From: Flavisolibacter longurius
Lineage (GTDB): Bacteria > Bacteroidota > Bacteroidia > Chitinophagales > Chitinophagaceae
Reading direction: 5' to 3'
Assembly: GCA_014163555.1 (NCBI GenBank)
Contig: JACJGO010000028.1
Location: forward strand, 17,213-81,212
DNA: 64,000 nucleotides
Position numbers and translations under genes: made by a program. Below the pieces are notes generated by a model. It was not told where the DNA came from. It worked only from the letters and a program-made list of their open reading frames with translations, and did not search any database. This document shows positions 8,996 through 17,921 of this stretch, in pieces (position 1 is the first letter of the stretch; the number at the start of each line of letters is the position of its first letter).

Positions 8996-9241
8996 AGCAA
9001 ATGTTTTCATTGAAAATAAACAATCCTGCACAAATAAAAACAACGGCTCTGCAACGGTAATTTTCTGTTGCAAACAAGATTACAATGAGTGCTGATTCAT
9101 GCAATGGTCACTGATTTCATCAACTCATTGGCAATTCATCAAGTATTCACCTAACCGGCACCGTTATACTGTTTGCATGAAGCTCTTCTTTGCTGACATT
9201 GGTGTAAAAATTGCAAGGCATGATGTTGGAAATCTCATCGC

Positions 9242-10120
9242 ATGAAGGCAAAACGAAACGGAAAAAAAAATCATTGCCCTGTACCGGAAGGAACGCTGAT
9301 GCTGATTGGCGGCAAAGAAAACAAAGGCGAAGATGGGCCTGAGAACAAGGAAAAACCATCGGATTTTATCAAGCTGCAGGTGTTGGAAGCCTTTAAGAAG
9401 CTGACGCATAAAAGAGATCCTTATGTAGAAGTGGTAACCACTGCCGGCAGCGAGGGTTCGGAAACATTTCAGCAGTACAAACGTGTATTTGAAAAGATAG
9501 GCATTACAAAACTCGGGCATATTCACCACCAGTTGCGCAAAGATGTATTGAACGACGACCTGGAAGAAAGAGTACGTACTGCCGATGCATTTTTTTTTAC
9601 CGGAGGCGACCAGTTGAAGCTGACTGCCCTGTACGGTGGCACCCGTTTTCTGACCCAATTAAAAGAACGTTATATCAATGATCCGGTTGTCATAGCTGGT
9701 ACCAGTGCCGGTGCCATGGCACTATCTACACCCATGATCTATGCCGGCAATGAAGAAGTACAGGAAAAAGGAGGTGCGATAAAAATCACAACAGGTCTTG
9801 AGTTTGTAAAAGATGTTTGTGTAGATACGCATTTTGTTCACAGGGGCCGGTTTGTACGGATGGCGCAGGTAATTATTACCAATCCTACGTGTATTGGCAT
9901 CGGCATTGAAGAAGATACGGCACTGGTTGTAAAAAAAGGTACAATAGCCGAGGTTGTAGGAACGGGGATGATAATTGTTCTGGAAGGTTTCGATATTGAA
10001 AAAACCAACATTAAAGATTTTACGGAAGACAAACCCATTTCGGCCTCGAATATCAAAGTGCACCTTCTTTCGGATGGAGACCAATACGACATTCCGCAGG
10101 TGAATCCACCACATAAATAG
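9242..10120 (+). CDS. Cyanophycinase (S51 family)
   Basis: 292 residues, cytoplasmic: no signal peptide, and the N-terminus is basic. The family nucleophile is S155 in GTSAGAM; other hallmarks are LIGGKENKG near the start, FFTGGDQLKL at 118-127 and DTHFVHRGRFVRM later. Cyanophycinases hydrolyse the aspartate-arginine polymer cyanophycin to beta-Asp-Arg dipeptides. The residue after D in the DxHF motif is threonine where glutamine is usual. No cyanophycin synthetase or isoaspartyl dipeptidase lies in this window, so either those genes are elsewhere, the polymer is taken up from outside, or the enzyme acts on another isopeptide. A nine-base T run lies at 9590-9598. Confidence 0.88.
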   Translation: MKAKRNGKKNHCPVPEGTLMLIGGKENKGEDGPENKEKPSDFIKLQVLEAFKKLTHKRDPYVEVVTTAGSEGSETFQQYKRVFEKIGITKLGHIHHQLRKDVLNDDLEERVRTADAFFFTGGDQLKLTALYGGTRFLTQLKERYINDPVVIAGTSAGAMALSTPMIYAGNEEVQEKGGAIKITTGLEFVKDVCVDTHFVHRGRFVRMAQVIITNPTCIGIGIEEDTALVVKKGTIAEVVGTGMIIVLEGFDIEKTNIKDFTEDKPISASNIKVHLLSDGDQYDIPQVNPPHK

Positions 10121-10174
10121 GAAAAACTGTTCCATTGCAGTAAAGGGAAGGTTTTGTAAATAAATTTTACCTCA

Positions 10175-10186
10175 GCAAACGTTTGC
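10175..10186. promoter_or_regulatory. 12-base perfect palindrome, LacI/PurR-like operator sequence
   Basis: GCAAACGTTTGC is a perfect palindrome with a central CG, the half-site pattern bound by many LacI-family regulators. It lies 77 bases before the mscS start. No LacI-type gene is in the window, so a regulatory role is inference. Confidence 0.3.
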
Positions 10187-10262
10187 ACAAAATGGGTGGC
10201 AATACGGTGGGCTATATTTTCTATTCTAAACGACCGGTTTAGTTTTTGATGCAAAATGCGCT

Positions 10263-11390
10263 ATGCAAAAATTTGTTCAGGATCTTATACGCCGGTGGGA
10301 TCTACCACCCTATCTATGGAACATCCTGCTGATTATACTGGCGGTTTTGGTGGGGTTGCTTCTCAGTACCCTTCTTTCCTTTTTTGTGCGCAAGAAAACA
10401 GACGAAGAAAAAAAGTTCAGGCTGGGGCAAGCGCTTCTCAACCACCTCACTACACCCGTTTCTTTCCTAGTGCCCTTGTTTGTTTTTAACAACTTTATCC
10501 CGTTTCTGCAGGTACCTACGGGGTTTCGTCCTTATATCAGCAAGTGGACAGAAGTTTTCCTGATTATCAGCTTTACCTGGTTGCTTATCCGCAGCATTCG
10601 TGTTGCCCAGGATATCATCCACCACAAGGTTAATATCGACACTCCCGATAACTTTCGTCAACGGCAGATCATCACGCAATTGATTTATATACGGCGGGTG
10701 GTTGTATTTATTATAATTCTCCTGGCAATAGGTGCCGTTTTGCTCACATTTGATACCATGCGCAAAGTAGGTACGGGATTATTGACTGGTGTGGGTATAG
10801 GCGGTATCATCATTGGTTTTGCGGCCCAACGGTCATTGGGCAACCTGCTGGCGGGTTTCCAGATAGCGTTTACGCAGCCCATCCGCATTGATGACGAAGT
10901 GATCATCGAAGGAGAATTTGGACGCATTGAAGAGCTGACCTTAACCTATGTCGTGGTTCGCATTTGGGACAACCGGCGAATGATTGTTCCCATCAATTAT
11001 TTCATCGAAAAGCCGTTTCAAAACTGGACCCGCAAATCAACCGAAATTCTTGGCACCATTTATCTCTATGTCGATTATACCATCCCGGTTGCCTGGCTTC
11101 GGGAAGAATTTATGAAAATCATAAAAGATCATCCGCTTTGGGACAAACGGGCGGCTAACCTGGTGATCACAGACCTGAAACAGGAAGTAATGGAGCTCCG
11201 CGCCATTGTATCGGCGTATTCGTCCGGACGGGCTTTTGATTTGCGCTGCGATGTGCGGGAAAACCTAATGGCACGCATCCAAGAAGCTTACCCCGATAGT
11301 TTACCCAAGAAAAGAGTCTTGTTTGAAGGCGATAAACAAGTACCTGATAATTCACAGACACCTCCCGAACAAATCCCTTCAGGTCAATAA
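10263..11390 (+). CDS. Mechanosensitive ion channel of the MscS family
   Basis: 375 residues. There are three or four membrane helices in the first 190 residues (LWNILLIILAVLVGLLL, FLVPLFVFNNFIPFL, VFLIISFTWLLI, VVFIIILLAIGAVLLTF), then the pore helix GTGLLTGVGIGGIIIGFAAQ with small residues, then the beta domain beginning at LGNLLAGFQIAFTQPIRIDDEVIIEGEFGRI. These are the signatures of MscS. The channel opens under membrane tension and releases solutes in hypo-osmotic shock. The C-terminal tail after residue 350 is polar and proline-rich. The end overlaps the end of the convergent peroxidase gene by seven bases. Confidence 0.92.
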   Translation: MQKFVQDLIRRWDLPPYLWNILLIILAVLVGLLLSTLLSFFVRKKTDEEKKFRLGQALLNHLTTPVSFLVPLFVFNNFIPFLQVPTGFRPYISKWTEVFLIISFTWLLIRSIRVAQDIIHHKVNIDTPDNFRQRQIITQLIYIRRVVVFIIILLAIGAVLLTFDTMRKVGTGLLTGVGIGGIIIGFAAQRSLGNLLAGFQIAFTQPIRIDDEVIIEGEFGRIEELTLTYVVVRIWDNRRMIVPINYFIEKPFQNWTRKSTEILGTIYLYVDYTIPVAWLREEFMKIIKDHPLWDKRAANLVITDLKQEVMELRAIVSAYSSGRAFDLRCDVRENLMARIQEAYPDSLPKKRVLFEGDKQVPDNSQTPPEQIPSGQ

Positions 11391-13345
11391 ACCCCACCCA
11401 GTTGTCGCTTGTTGAGCCCCGCATATTTACCAGCGAGTTTGGGTAGGCGGTCGGGTTTGTTTTTCGAGGCGGATGTATCTGTCAGCGTTTTGATAAAAGC
11501 AACAACATCCTGCTTCTCGCCTTCCGTCAGGTTAAGCTTTTCCGGCAGGATCATAAAAAACGGCAGGCCTTTCATACCAGGTCGCATGTCCTTCATGAAT
11601 TTAATGCCGCCCGCATGGTCGTAAAAGTTTATAACCTGCTCCAGGGTCTTGTACACACCGTTGTGCATATAAGGCGCCGTTAGTTCAGAATTCCGAACGG
11701 TTGGCACTTTAAAGGAGAAATGGAGAAAAGGATTGGCTGACTGCCTCGATACCCCCAAATCAGGATCTACCTCATATACATCCATCGAATCTCTAACCGG
11801 CACACCAATGGATCGATGGTCCGTAAAATCAAAGTAAGGAGGCAAGGCACCGTTAAAAACCGGTGCATAATGACAGGTACCGCATTTGGCCTTGCCCATA
11901 AACAGGTTAAAGCCATTCACTTCAGATGCATTCATTTTCGCACCCTCGCCTCTTACATATTGATCAAAACGGCTGTTCATGCCTGTTAGTTCCCTTTCAT
12001 AAGTTGCGATGGCTATTTTGAGGTGTTTTCGCTGAATGCCTGATGCTTTCGTCTCAGGAAAGGCCGCCGCAAAAAGCTGCCTGTATTCATCACTCGATTC
12101 AATGCGGTCGATAACATTTTCAAAAGAACTGTGCAACTCATCGGTATTGTTGATCACGGAATCCAGTTGGTCCTCCAGGGAAGTTGCCCTGAGATCCCAG
12201 AACTGGTCCTTTTGAAAAACGGAATTGATTACGGTAGGCGCATTGCGGGCCAAGTCACCACCACGGTCAAACTTTATGCTTTTGCTGTTGCCATCGGTAA
12301 ATGCCAGTTCCGGCTTATGACAGGAAGCGCAGGCTCTTTCATTGTTATCAGACAAGATTGGGTCGAAAAAAAGAAACCTGCCCAGAACGGCTTTTTCTTT
12401 TGTGTAATAGGCTTCTTCACCCGGTGAAAAATAGTCCCTGTTCAGGGCATCCCGCTCGTAAACATGGGCGGCATTTGGAAAGAATGCTGCCGCCTTTTTA
12501 CTCAAAGGAATCTTCAGCTCTTTTTGCAGTGAGGATAAACCGGTACCTAAGGGAAGCAATACGCTACGTAAAAACTGCATCCGGTGGAATGTACGGAAAG
12601 CGGGTCTTTGGGAAAGAAAGCGTTGGCCTTCGCTTATTCTTTCTGCCAAAGACCTCCGCAGCTTTGCAGAAGCAGGAAGTTCCTCCATGAGCAGGCTGAG
12701 CATATCTGCCCATGCATCAAATTCACCTGCCAAGCCGGGCATACCGGCTTCCTCGATAACAAAATCCGCATTGGCAAGGCCTACGGTGCTCATGCGGGCC
12801 ATTTGCAGGTGTAAAGCATCCACGAGGTCAGCATCCGTCAGTTGGCCAGCCATTTCGGTGTAATGACTTTCCCGGATCTGATTGCGGAAGTTTTGAATCG
12901 ACCGTTCAATGAACTTCCGCTGAAACACAGAATCCTCTTTTCGGAATGTGCGCAAAACGCTATCAGGATCGATGCCAAAGGGACCTGCAAACAGCCAGTT
13001 ATCCGGAAACGGGGGACCAAAATCCCTTGCCTGGAATCGGGGCGTTACCAAAAAACTGTTGTAAACAATTTCGGGATGCGCATAGGTGAAAAGGCACTCT
13101 ACCCGTTTGAATCCGTAAACAAGCTGACGGTATTTTTCTTTCCGCAATTCATACGCACTATCCAGGAAATACGTCGGATACGCTTGCAGTGCCGAGTCGA
13201 AACGGGCCATATCCGCCAGGTATAAATTGACGATCCTATTGCCTGCAGCCGTTCTGGCGATTTTTGTATCCGTTAGCGATAGTGAGAATACACCAAGACC
13301 GATTAGAAATAGGCTGATCAGCCAAAAGGATTTTTGAAATCTCAT
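11384..13345 (-). CDS. Di-haem cytochrome c peroxidase/MauG family protein with a long N-terminal helical domain
   Basis: 653 residues. An N-terminal hydrophobic segment (WLISLFLIGLGVFSLSL) exports or anchors the protein. Residues 30-290 form an all-helical region without haem motifs. The peroxidase part follows: haem sites C339ASCH343 and C488GTCH492, with RFLFFDPILS and TVRNSELTAPYMHNG as family landmarks. It should accept electrons from a small cytochrome c and reduce peroxide, or oxidise a protein as MauG does, in the periplasm. At 653 residues it is nearly twice the standard peroxidase; the extra domain resembles those of other Bacteroidota peroxidases, and I see no imelysin GxHxxE motif in it. 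Confidence 0.87.
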   Translation of the reverse strand: MRFQKSFWLISLFLIGLGVFSLSLTDTKIARTAAGNRIVNLYLADMARFDSALQAYPTYFLDSAYELRKEKYRQLVYGFKRVECLFTYAHPEIVYNSFLVTPRFQARDFGPPFPDNWLFAGPFGIDPDSVLRTFRKEDSVFQRKFIERSIQNFRNQIRESHYTEMAGQLTDADLVDALHLQMARMSTVGLANADFVIEEAGMPGLAGEFDAWADMLSLLMEELPASAKLRRSLAERISEGQRFLSQRPAFRTFHRMQFLRSVLLPLGTGLSSLQKELKIPLSKKAAAFFPNAAHVYERDALNRDYFSPGEEAYYTKEKAVLGRFLFFDPILSDNNERACASCHKPELAFTDGNSKSIKFDRGGDLARNAPTVINSVFQKDQFWDLRATSLEDQLDSVINNTDELHSSFENVIDRIESSDEYRQLFAAAFPETKASGIQRKHLKIAIATYERELTGMNSRFDQYVRGEGAKMNASEVNGFNLFMGKAKCGTCHYAPVFNGALPPYFDFTDHRSIGVPVRDSMDVYEVDPDLGVSRQSANPFLHFSFKVPTVRNSELTAPYMHNGVYKTLEQVINFYDHAGGIKFMKDMRPGMKGLPFFMILPEKLNLTEGEKQDVVAFIKTLTDTSASKNKPDRLPKLAGKYAGLNKRQLGGVY

Positions 13346-13570
13346 AAACGATGGTTTTGTTCTGAAAAGAAAGGATATCCAATAACATCGACAGGCGTTG
13401 TCTCGTCTGCCCGTCTATGCCCCTTCTGCCAAGCCCTTAAATTAAGATTATTTTTATATATAAGAAGTTTGTGAATAAATGTAATTGTCTTGGTTAAGAA
13501 GGTTACCAAAACGATCGTTTTAAGTATTCCTATCCTTACAGAAAAGTCATTGTTTTTCCATCATTTCCGG

Positions 13571-13600
13571 AAAACAAAAAGGCTGCCCCAAGAGACAGCC
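13571..13600 (-). terminator. Terminator downstream of the 13624 gene
   Basis: Read on the minus strand, GGCTGTC and GGCAGCC pair (seven pairs with one G-T) and are followed by TTTTTGTTTT. It ends the adh/small-protein transcript. Confidence 0.85.
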
Positions 13601-13623
13601 TTTATATTGTTTGCATTTATTTT

Positions 13624-14169
13624 TTAGTCCTCTCTTGCTGCTTTGCGCCGGTTACGGATCAGCATGATAACGCCGGCCGTAATGGCAGCACCAATCGCAA
13701 CATTTTTTATCAGGCCAGCCTTGTTGTATTTCCATTCGGCAGCCCAGCCTCTTTCGCCAATCAGATTGGGAAAATGCCCCTGTTTGATATCATCGATGAT
13801 GCCTTCTACCACATTAATGCGATCGGCCAACACCAAGGGTACCCAATGCATATAGGTCGATTCGCTGTGTTTGAATGCATAGCGGCGAATCGCACCACTC
13901 AGGCCTTTTGGCGGCAGCGTAGCGCCAAAGGCGGCCGTTATCGTAGGCCGCTCAATTGAGTGCAGCACTTCTACGGTAACCGGCTGCTGTGGCGGCCGTT
14001 CGTAATTCAGCCGCTCGTAATCGGCACCATTGCGATGCTTCATCGGGTAAGTAGGATCATTTTCCGGATCAGCATCAACGCCCCAACCAGGTATGTCTTT
14101 CGGACTGTTGGCAATTTGCCGGTCCAGGTCCGATTCAAACGTGTTTTTATCTTCCAATGTCTGACTCAT
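13624..14169 (-). CDS. Hypothetical protein with one C-terminal membrane helix
   Basis: 181 residues, family not recognised. The first 70 residues are polar and proline-rich (SPKDIPGWGVDADPENDPT). The central part (GLSGAIRRYAFKHSESTYMHWVPLVLADRINVVEGIIDDI) looks helical. One membrane helix near the end (IKNVAIGAAITAGVIMLI) is followed by a positive tail RNRRKAARED, so the bulk may lie on the side opposite the tail; with positive-inside bias the tail would be cytoplasmic. It starts 11 bases after the stop of the alcohol dehydrogenase and shares its terminator, so the two genes form an operon. A partner or substrate-delivery role is only a guess. Confidence 0.65.
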   Translation of the reverse strand: MSQTLEDKNTFESDLDRQIANSPKDIPGWGVDADPENDPTYPMKHRNGADYERLNYERPPQQPVTVEVLHSIERPTITAAFGATLPPKGLSGAIRRYAFKHSESTYMHWVPLVLADRINVVEGIIDDIKQGHFPNLIGERGWAAEWKYNKAGLIKNVAIGAAITAGVIMLIRNRRKAARED

Positions 14170-14180
14170 AATTTATGATT

Positions 14181-15341
14181 TTATGCCGCGTAGGCAGATG
14201 GGGGAATTAATACGGGTTTGATACAGTTGTCACGCTTGGCGGAAAAGATGTGGTAACCTTCGGCCACTTCTTCCAGCGGAATGCGATGGGTGATCAAACC
14301 TTTTGGATTCAATCGTCCCGCCATAACATGATCGATCAGCTTTGGCAACAGCCGTTTTACCGATGCCTGATTGGCACGAATGGTCAGCCCCTTGTTTACC
14401 ACGTTGCCGATAGGCACCAAGGCATCCAGCGGACCATACACACCCACGATAGAAACTACTCCGCTTTTCTTTACGGAATTGATCGCCCAGTGCAAGGCCG
14501 TAGCGGCACCACCGGTAAGGGGCATTTTTCTGCCAACCAAAGACTGGAACAAATTACCGGCCGCATCACATCCAACAGCATCGATACAAACATCGGCACC
14601 CAACCCACCGGTTTCTTTTTTCAGGAACACCACGGGGTCGTGCATGTCCTTAAAATTATAGGCTTCGCAATAGGCATAATTGCGGGCAAATTCAAGACGG
14701 TAATCGATATGATCGATGATGATCACACGACCGGCACCAAACAGCCAGGCACAGCGTGCCGCCATGATGCCCACCGGGCCCGCACCAAAAACAACCACCG
14801 TATCACCCTTTTGAATACCTCCCATTTCCGCCGCCTGGTAACCGGTTGGGGTTACGTCGGTCAACAACACGGCATCATCCAGGTCCATGCCTGCCGGAAT
14901 GATCGTGGGGCCGATGTCCGCATACGGTACACGGACATATTCTGCCTGGCCGCCATCGTATCCGCCGGCCGTATGCGAATACCCGAAAATGCCTCCCACC
15001 GCTGTTGCCTCCGGATTGGACTCATGACAATTTCCAAACAGCTCCTGCTTGCAAAACGGACAACTGCCGCAGGCGATGTTGAAGGGAACCAGTACATGGT
15101 CTCCTACTTTCAGCTTTTGCACCCCTGTGCCAACCTCTACTACAATGCCAGTAAATTCGTGACCAAAGGTTGTTCCTACCCTTGTATCAGGCACCAGCCC
15201 ATGATACAGGTGAAGGTCAGAACCGCAAATGCAGGATCGGGTTACCTGTACAATGGCATCGTTGGGATGCAGGATTTCGGGCATCGGCTTGTTACGATCT
15301 ACCCTGACCCGGAACGGGCCGCGAAAATTCATTGCTATCAT
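14181..15341 (-). CDS. Zinc-dependent alcohol dehydrogenase (class III-like MDR family)
   Basis: 386 residues. Catalytic zinc region: C39 in CICGSDLH and H61-E62 in FGHEF. The structural zinc site is complete: C91, C94, C97 and C105 in CGSCPFCKQELFGNC. The Rossmann motif is VVFGAGPVGIMAA, followed by VIIIDHIDYRLEFA, with D suggesting NAD. The spacing and the insert around HTAGGYDGGQAEYVRVP are typical of the formaldehyde/threonine-type zinc dehydrogenases of long chain. The likely reaction is oxidation of an alcohol or of an aldehyde adduct with NAD; the substrate is not determined. It is the first gene of a two-gene leftward operon. A 366-codon open frame on the opposite strand is a shadow. 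Confidence 0.88.
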   Translation of the reverse strand: MIAMNFRGPFRVRVDRNKPMPEILHPNDAIVQVTRSCICGSDLHLYHGLVPDTRVGTTFGHEFTGIVVEVGTGVQKLKVGDHVLVPFNIACGSCPFCKQELFGNCHESNPEATAVGGIFGYSHTAGGYDGGQAEYVRVPYADIGPTIIPAGMDLDDAVLLTDVTPTGYQAAEMGGIQKGDTVVVFGAGPVGIMAARCAWLFGAGRVIIIDHIDYRLEFARNYAYCEAYNFKDMHDPVVFLKKETGGLGADVCIDAVGCDAAGNLFQSLVGRKMPLTGGAATALHWAINSVKKSGVVSIVGVYGPLDALVPIGNVVNKGLTIRANQASVKRLLPKLIDHVMAGRLNPKGLITHRIPLEEVAEGYHIFSAKRDNCIKPVLIPPSAYAA

Positions 15342-15712
15342 ACTCCTTAGTTTTTAATCTATCAACTGACTTTTCTTTTCAACAGATTGAGGAAATTCAA
15401 TCCAATCTATCGGGCAACAAAGGCCGTTATCTACGCAGTAAAAAAATATGCCGTATATAAGAAGCTGAGCCTTGGAGAATTCAGTATTCTCATCTAATGA
15501 AGGAAGCAAACTGATGCCTTGCGTACTTATGTATAACTCTGGTTGCTGATGTTCGTTTCAAGAAAAGCCGGCACAGCAGCAAACAATCGATGTTGCCTTT
15601 TAATTGACAGATTTTGTATTTCATCCTGCACTAAAGTATTTCTGAGGAAAGGTTGAAAGAGAAAATCACCTTCTAACGGTTATGCGTATCTTGGTTGCCT
15701 ATCGATGGCTGC
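15342..15712. other. 371-base divergent intergenic region without a gene
   Basis: It separates the leftward alcohol dehydrogenase and the rightward APC permease and should hold both promoters. A TATCTTGG at 15687-15694 (one mismatch to TAnnTTTG) may drive the permease. A small hairpin, GAGAAT and ATTCTC at 15475-15491, has no T run. No RNA gene was seen. Confidence 0.5.
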
Positions 15713-17062
15713 ATGCAAAACGAAAAGGCTTCAAACAGTCAGCAGGACATGATTCTGGAAGAATCCCGGCAGGGTTTAAAACGGGCTATTGGGAAATGGG
15801 ACCTGGTGCTGATGATCATCAACAGCATCATCGGGGCGGGTATATTTGGCTTACCCTCCCGCATTTACCAATTGACAGGCGTGTACAGCATTCTTGCTTT
15901 TTTTGTGTGTGCAGCCATTGTTCTCGTCTTTATTCTTTGCTTTGCCGAGGTTGGGAGCCGTTTTCAAACAACCGGCGGGCCTTATACCTACGTTTTAACA
16001 GCATTTGGAAGGCTGCCGGCCTTTACTGTTGGCTGGCTCCTGTTGTTGAGCCGCATTTTCAATTATGCGACCTTAATTAACCTGCTGGTCACATATCTTT
16101 CTATATTTTATCCTTCGTTGACCGACACCTTTCCCAGAGCCTTTACCATACTGATTGTAACAGGCGGACTCACCTATATCAATCATGTGGGGGCAAAAAG
16201 CACCACCCGGGTGAGCAATATTTTAACCGTATCGAAGCTGGTGCCCCTGGCCTTGTTTATCTTGATCGGCGCTTTTTTTCTGCAGGGCGATCTTTTTACC
16301 GTTCAGCAACAACCTGCTATCACTGACTTTTCCGCTGCTATCTTATTGTTGATTTTTGCGTTTGGCGGATTTGAATCGGTGCTGGTCAATACGGGTGAGA
16401 TCCGGCAACCGGCACGTACCATTCCCTTTGGCTTGTTGACGGCAACCACCATTGTTGCCATTTTTTATGTATTGATCCAGGTTACCAGCATTGGTACCTT
16501 GCCTTCGCTGGCCACCTCCGAACGGCCCCTGGCAGATGCGGCCACTAACTTTTTAGGACCTGCCGGTGGAAAAATTATCGCCGCCGGAGCGTTGATCTCC
16601 ATCCTTGGAACCCTGAACATCTTGCTGTTCAGCGGCTCGCGGCTTCCGTTTGCCTTTAGCCAAAAAGGCCAGTTTCCTAAACCGTTTGCAGCGGTTCACC
16701 CGGTACACCGGACGCCAACCTTGTCGCTACTGAGTGTTGCCATCGTTACAGCTATTGCCTCCATCGCCTGGTCGTTTTTGACAGCCTTACAGTTTGCGGT
16801 GATCATCCGGGTATCGGTTTATCTTTTCGTATGTGCCTCCCTGTTACAGCTTCGCCGGAAACGTCCGGATCAAACCGGCCATTTTGTGTTAAAGCGTGGA
16901 AAATTCTTTGCTATTACCGGCATCCTGCTTTGCCTTTGGCTGCTTTCCACAGCAAAACTGGTAGAATTGCGAAATGTAGCGATCCTGTTGTCCGTAGGAA
17001 TTTTAATTTACTTGTTGCAGGGAAAAAAGTCGTCGGTCAACGATTCGCTTCCAAAAGAATAA
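15713..17062 (+). CDS. APC family amino acid permease
   Basis: About 449 residues from the ATG at 15713; an ATG at 15695 adds six residues (MPIDGC) and lies almost on top of the candidate promoter element, so the inner start is preferred. About 12 membrane helices are seen. The first, DLVLMIINSIIGAGIFGLP, carries the unwound GAGIFG substrate-binding motif of the APC superfamily; the sixth region IFAFGGFESVLVNTGEIRQP has the conserved F-G-F/G-E pattern. It would import or exchange amino acids across the inner membrane with protons. Specificity is not readable. It converges with the DUF3667 gene with 13 bases between stops. Confidence 0.88.
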   Translation: MQNEKASNSQQDMILEESRQGLKRAIGKWDLVLMIINSIIGAGIFGLPSRIYQLTGVYSILAFFVCAAIVLVFILCFAEVGSRFQTTGGPYTYVLTAFGRLPAFTVGWLLLLSRIFNYATLINLLVTYLSIFYPSLTDTFPRAFTILIVTGGLTYINHVGAKSTTRVSNILTVSKLVPLALFILIGAFFLQGDLFTVQQQPAITDFSAAILLLIFAFGGFESVLVNTGEIRQPARTIPFGLLTATTIVAIFYVLIQVTSIGTLPSLATSERPLADAATNFLGPAGGKIIAAGALISILGTLNILLFSGSRLPFAFSQKGQFPKPFAAVHPVHRTPTLSLLSVAIVTAIASIAWSFLTALQFAVIIRVSVYLFVCASLLQLRRKRPDQTGHFVLKRGKFFAITGILLCLWLLSTAKLVELRNVAILLSVGILIYLLQGKKSSVNDSLPKE

Positions 17063-17075
17063 ACCTGTTCAGATT

Positions 17076-17882
17076 TTAATTGAAGCCCGTTTCGATGTAC
17101 CAGCCAATCAGTCCCCGCGAAAGCAGGGTCCAGACAACAACCGTTAACAGGGCCACGAGCGATACGGCCAACCCGTGGCGAAAGCTCTTTCCCGGAAGAA
17201 AGCGGTAGTAGGTATAAGCCCGGTAAAATGCTTCCCAGGCAAGAAAAAGATAGATACCCATAAGATAATAGGCGGTACCCCTAGCCAGTAAAAGAAAAGG
17301 GGTAATAATGCAAATAAAAAACAACGCATTGAACCCGGCAATGTAAAGATTGGCAACCAGATGTTCAGTGTAATTGTATCCCGACTTTCTGAAAAAAAGA
17401 AAAAAAAGCAGGGCGACGAGCGGCGTCACAGCCATGTTCACATAGTTGGAATACCGGGCCATGAAGTTGGTGGCCGCTTCGGCCCTTTCGAGCTTTGCCA
17501 ATCTGCGTTCCCGAACGGTGGGATCGGGTATTTTGCTTACGGCTTCCTTCATGGCCGCCATGTTCACTCCCTGCATGGGTTTAAAGGTTATTTGCACAAA
17601 CAGAAACAGACCGACCACAATAAAAAAGAAGTTCAACGGACTAAAATATTTTTTCCGTTTGCCGCGGACATATTCCCTGGCCACAATGCCCGGACGCAGA
17701 GCCAACTGGCGGATCAGGTAAAAGATGCCCTTATCTGCATGCGTGAAATAATGTACCGCTTCATGGGCCAGGTGCGGCATGCTGAGACGGTGTGTATGCG
17801 CCGTTTGGCCGCAGTGCGAACAAAAGTTCTGTTTTGCATCGAGTACAGTACCGCAATTCAGGCATTCATCAGTTGTGTGCAT
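17076..17882 (-). CDS. DUF3667 membrane protein with N-terminal zinc ribbon
   Basis: 268 residues. Residues 8-25 form a zinc ribbon: CLNC, then CSHC 14 residues on. A short helical linker with HLAHEAVHYFTHADKGIFY follows, and about five membrane helices. The order, ribbon then PGIVAREYVRGKRKKYFSPLNFFFIV, is the DUF3667 signature. The family is common in Bacteroidota and has no known function. The ribbon probably sits in the cytoplasm. Single gene, between the APC permease (convergent) and the metalloprotease upstream. Confidence 0.82.
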   Translation of the reverse strand: MHTTDECLNCGTVLDAKQNFCSHCGQTAHTHRLSMPHLAHEAVHYFTHADKGIFYLIRQLALRPGIVAREYVRGKRKKYFSPLNFFFIVVGLFLFVQITFKPMQGVNMAAMKEAVSKIPDPTVRERRLAKLERAEAATNFMARYSNYVNMAVTPLVALLFFLFFRKSGYNYTEHLVANLYIAGFNALFFICIITPFLLLARGTAYYLMGIYLFLAWEAFYRAYTYYRFLPGKSFRHGLAVSLVALLTVVVWTLLSRGLIGWYIETGFN

Positions 17883-17921
17883 AGAAAAAATTTGCGCAAC
17901 AGATTTCGTTTCTAACCTGTT

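Noticed and set aside
10226..10247. CTAAAC/GTTTAG hairpin with five T after it as a terminator of the cyanophycinase gene
   Set aside because: Only six weak base pairs; too little to call.
14250..15350. A 366-codon open frame on the plus strand, antisense to the alcohol dehydrogenase
   Set aside because: The opposite strand encodes a complete zinc dehydrogenase with all motifs; the plus-strand product has no domain, is rich in rare residue runs and is explained as a shadow of the codon bias.
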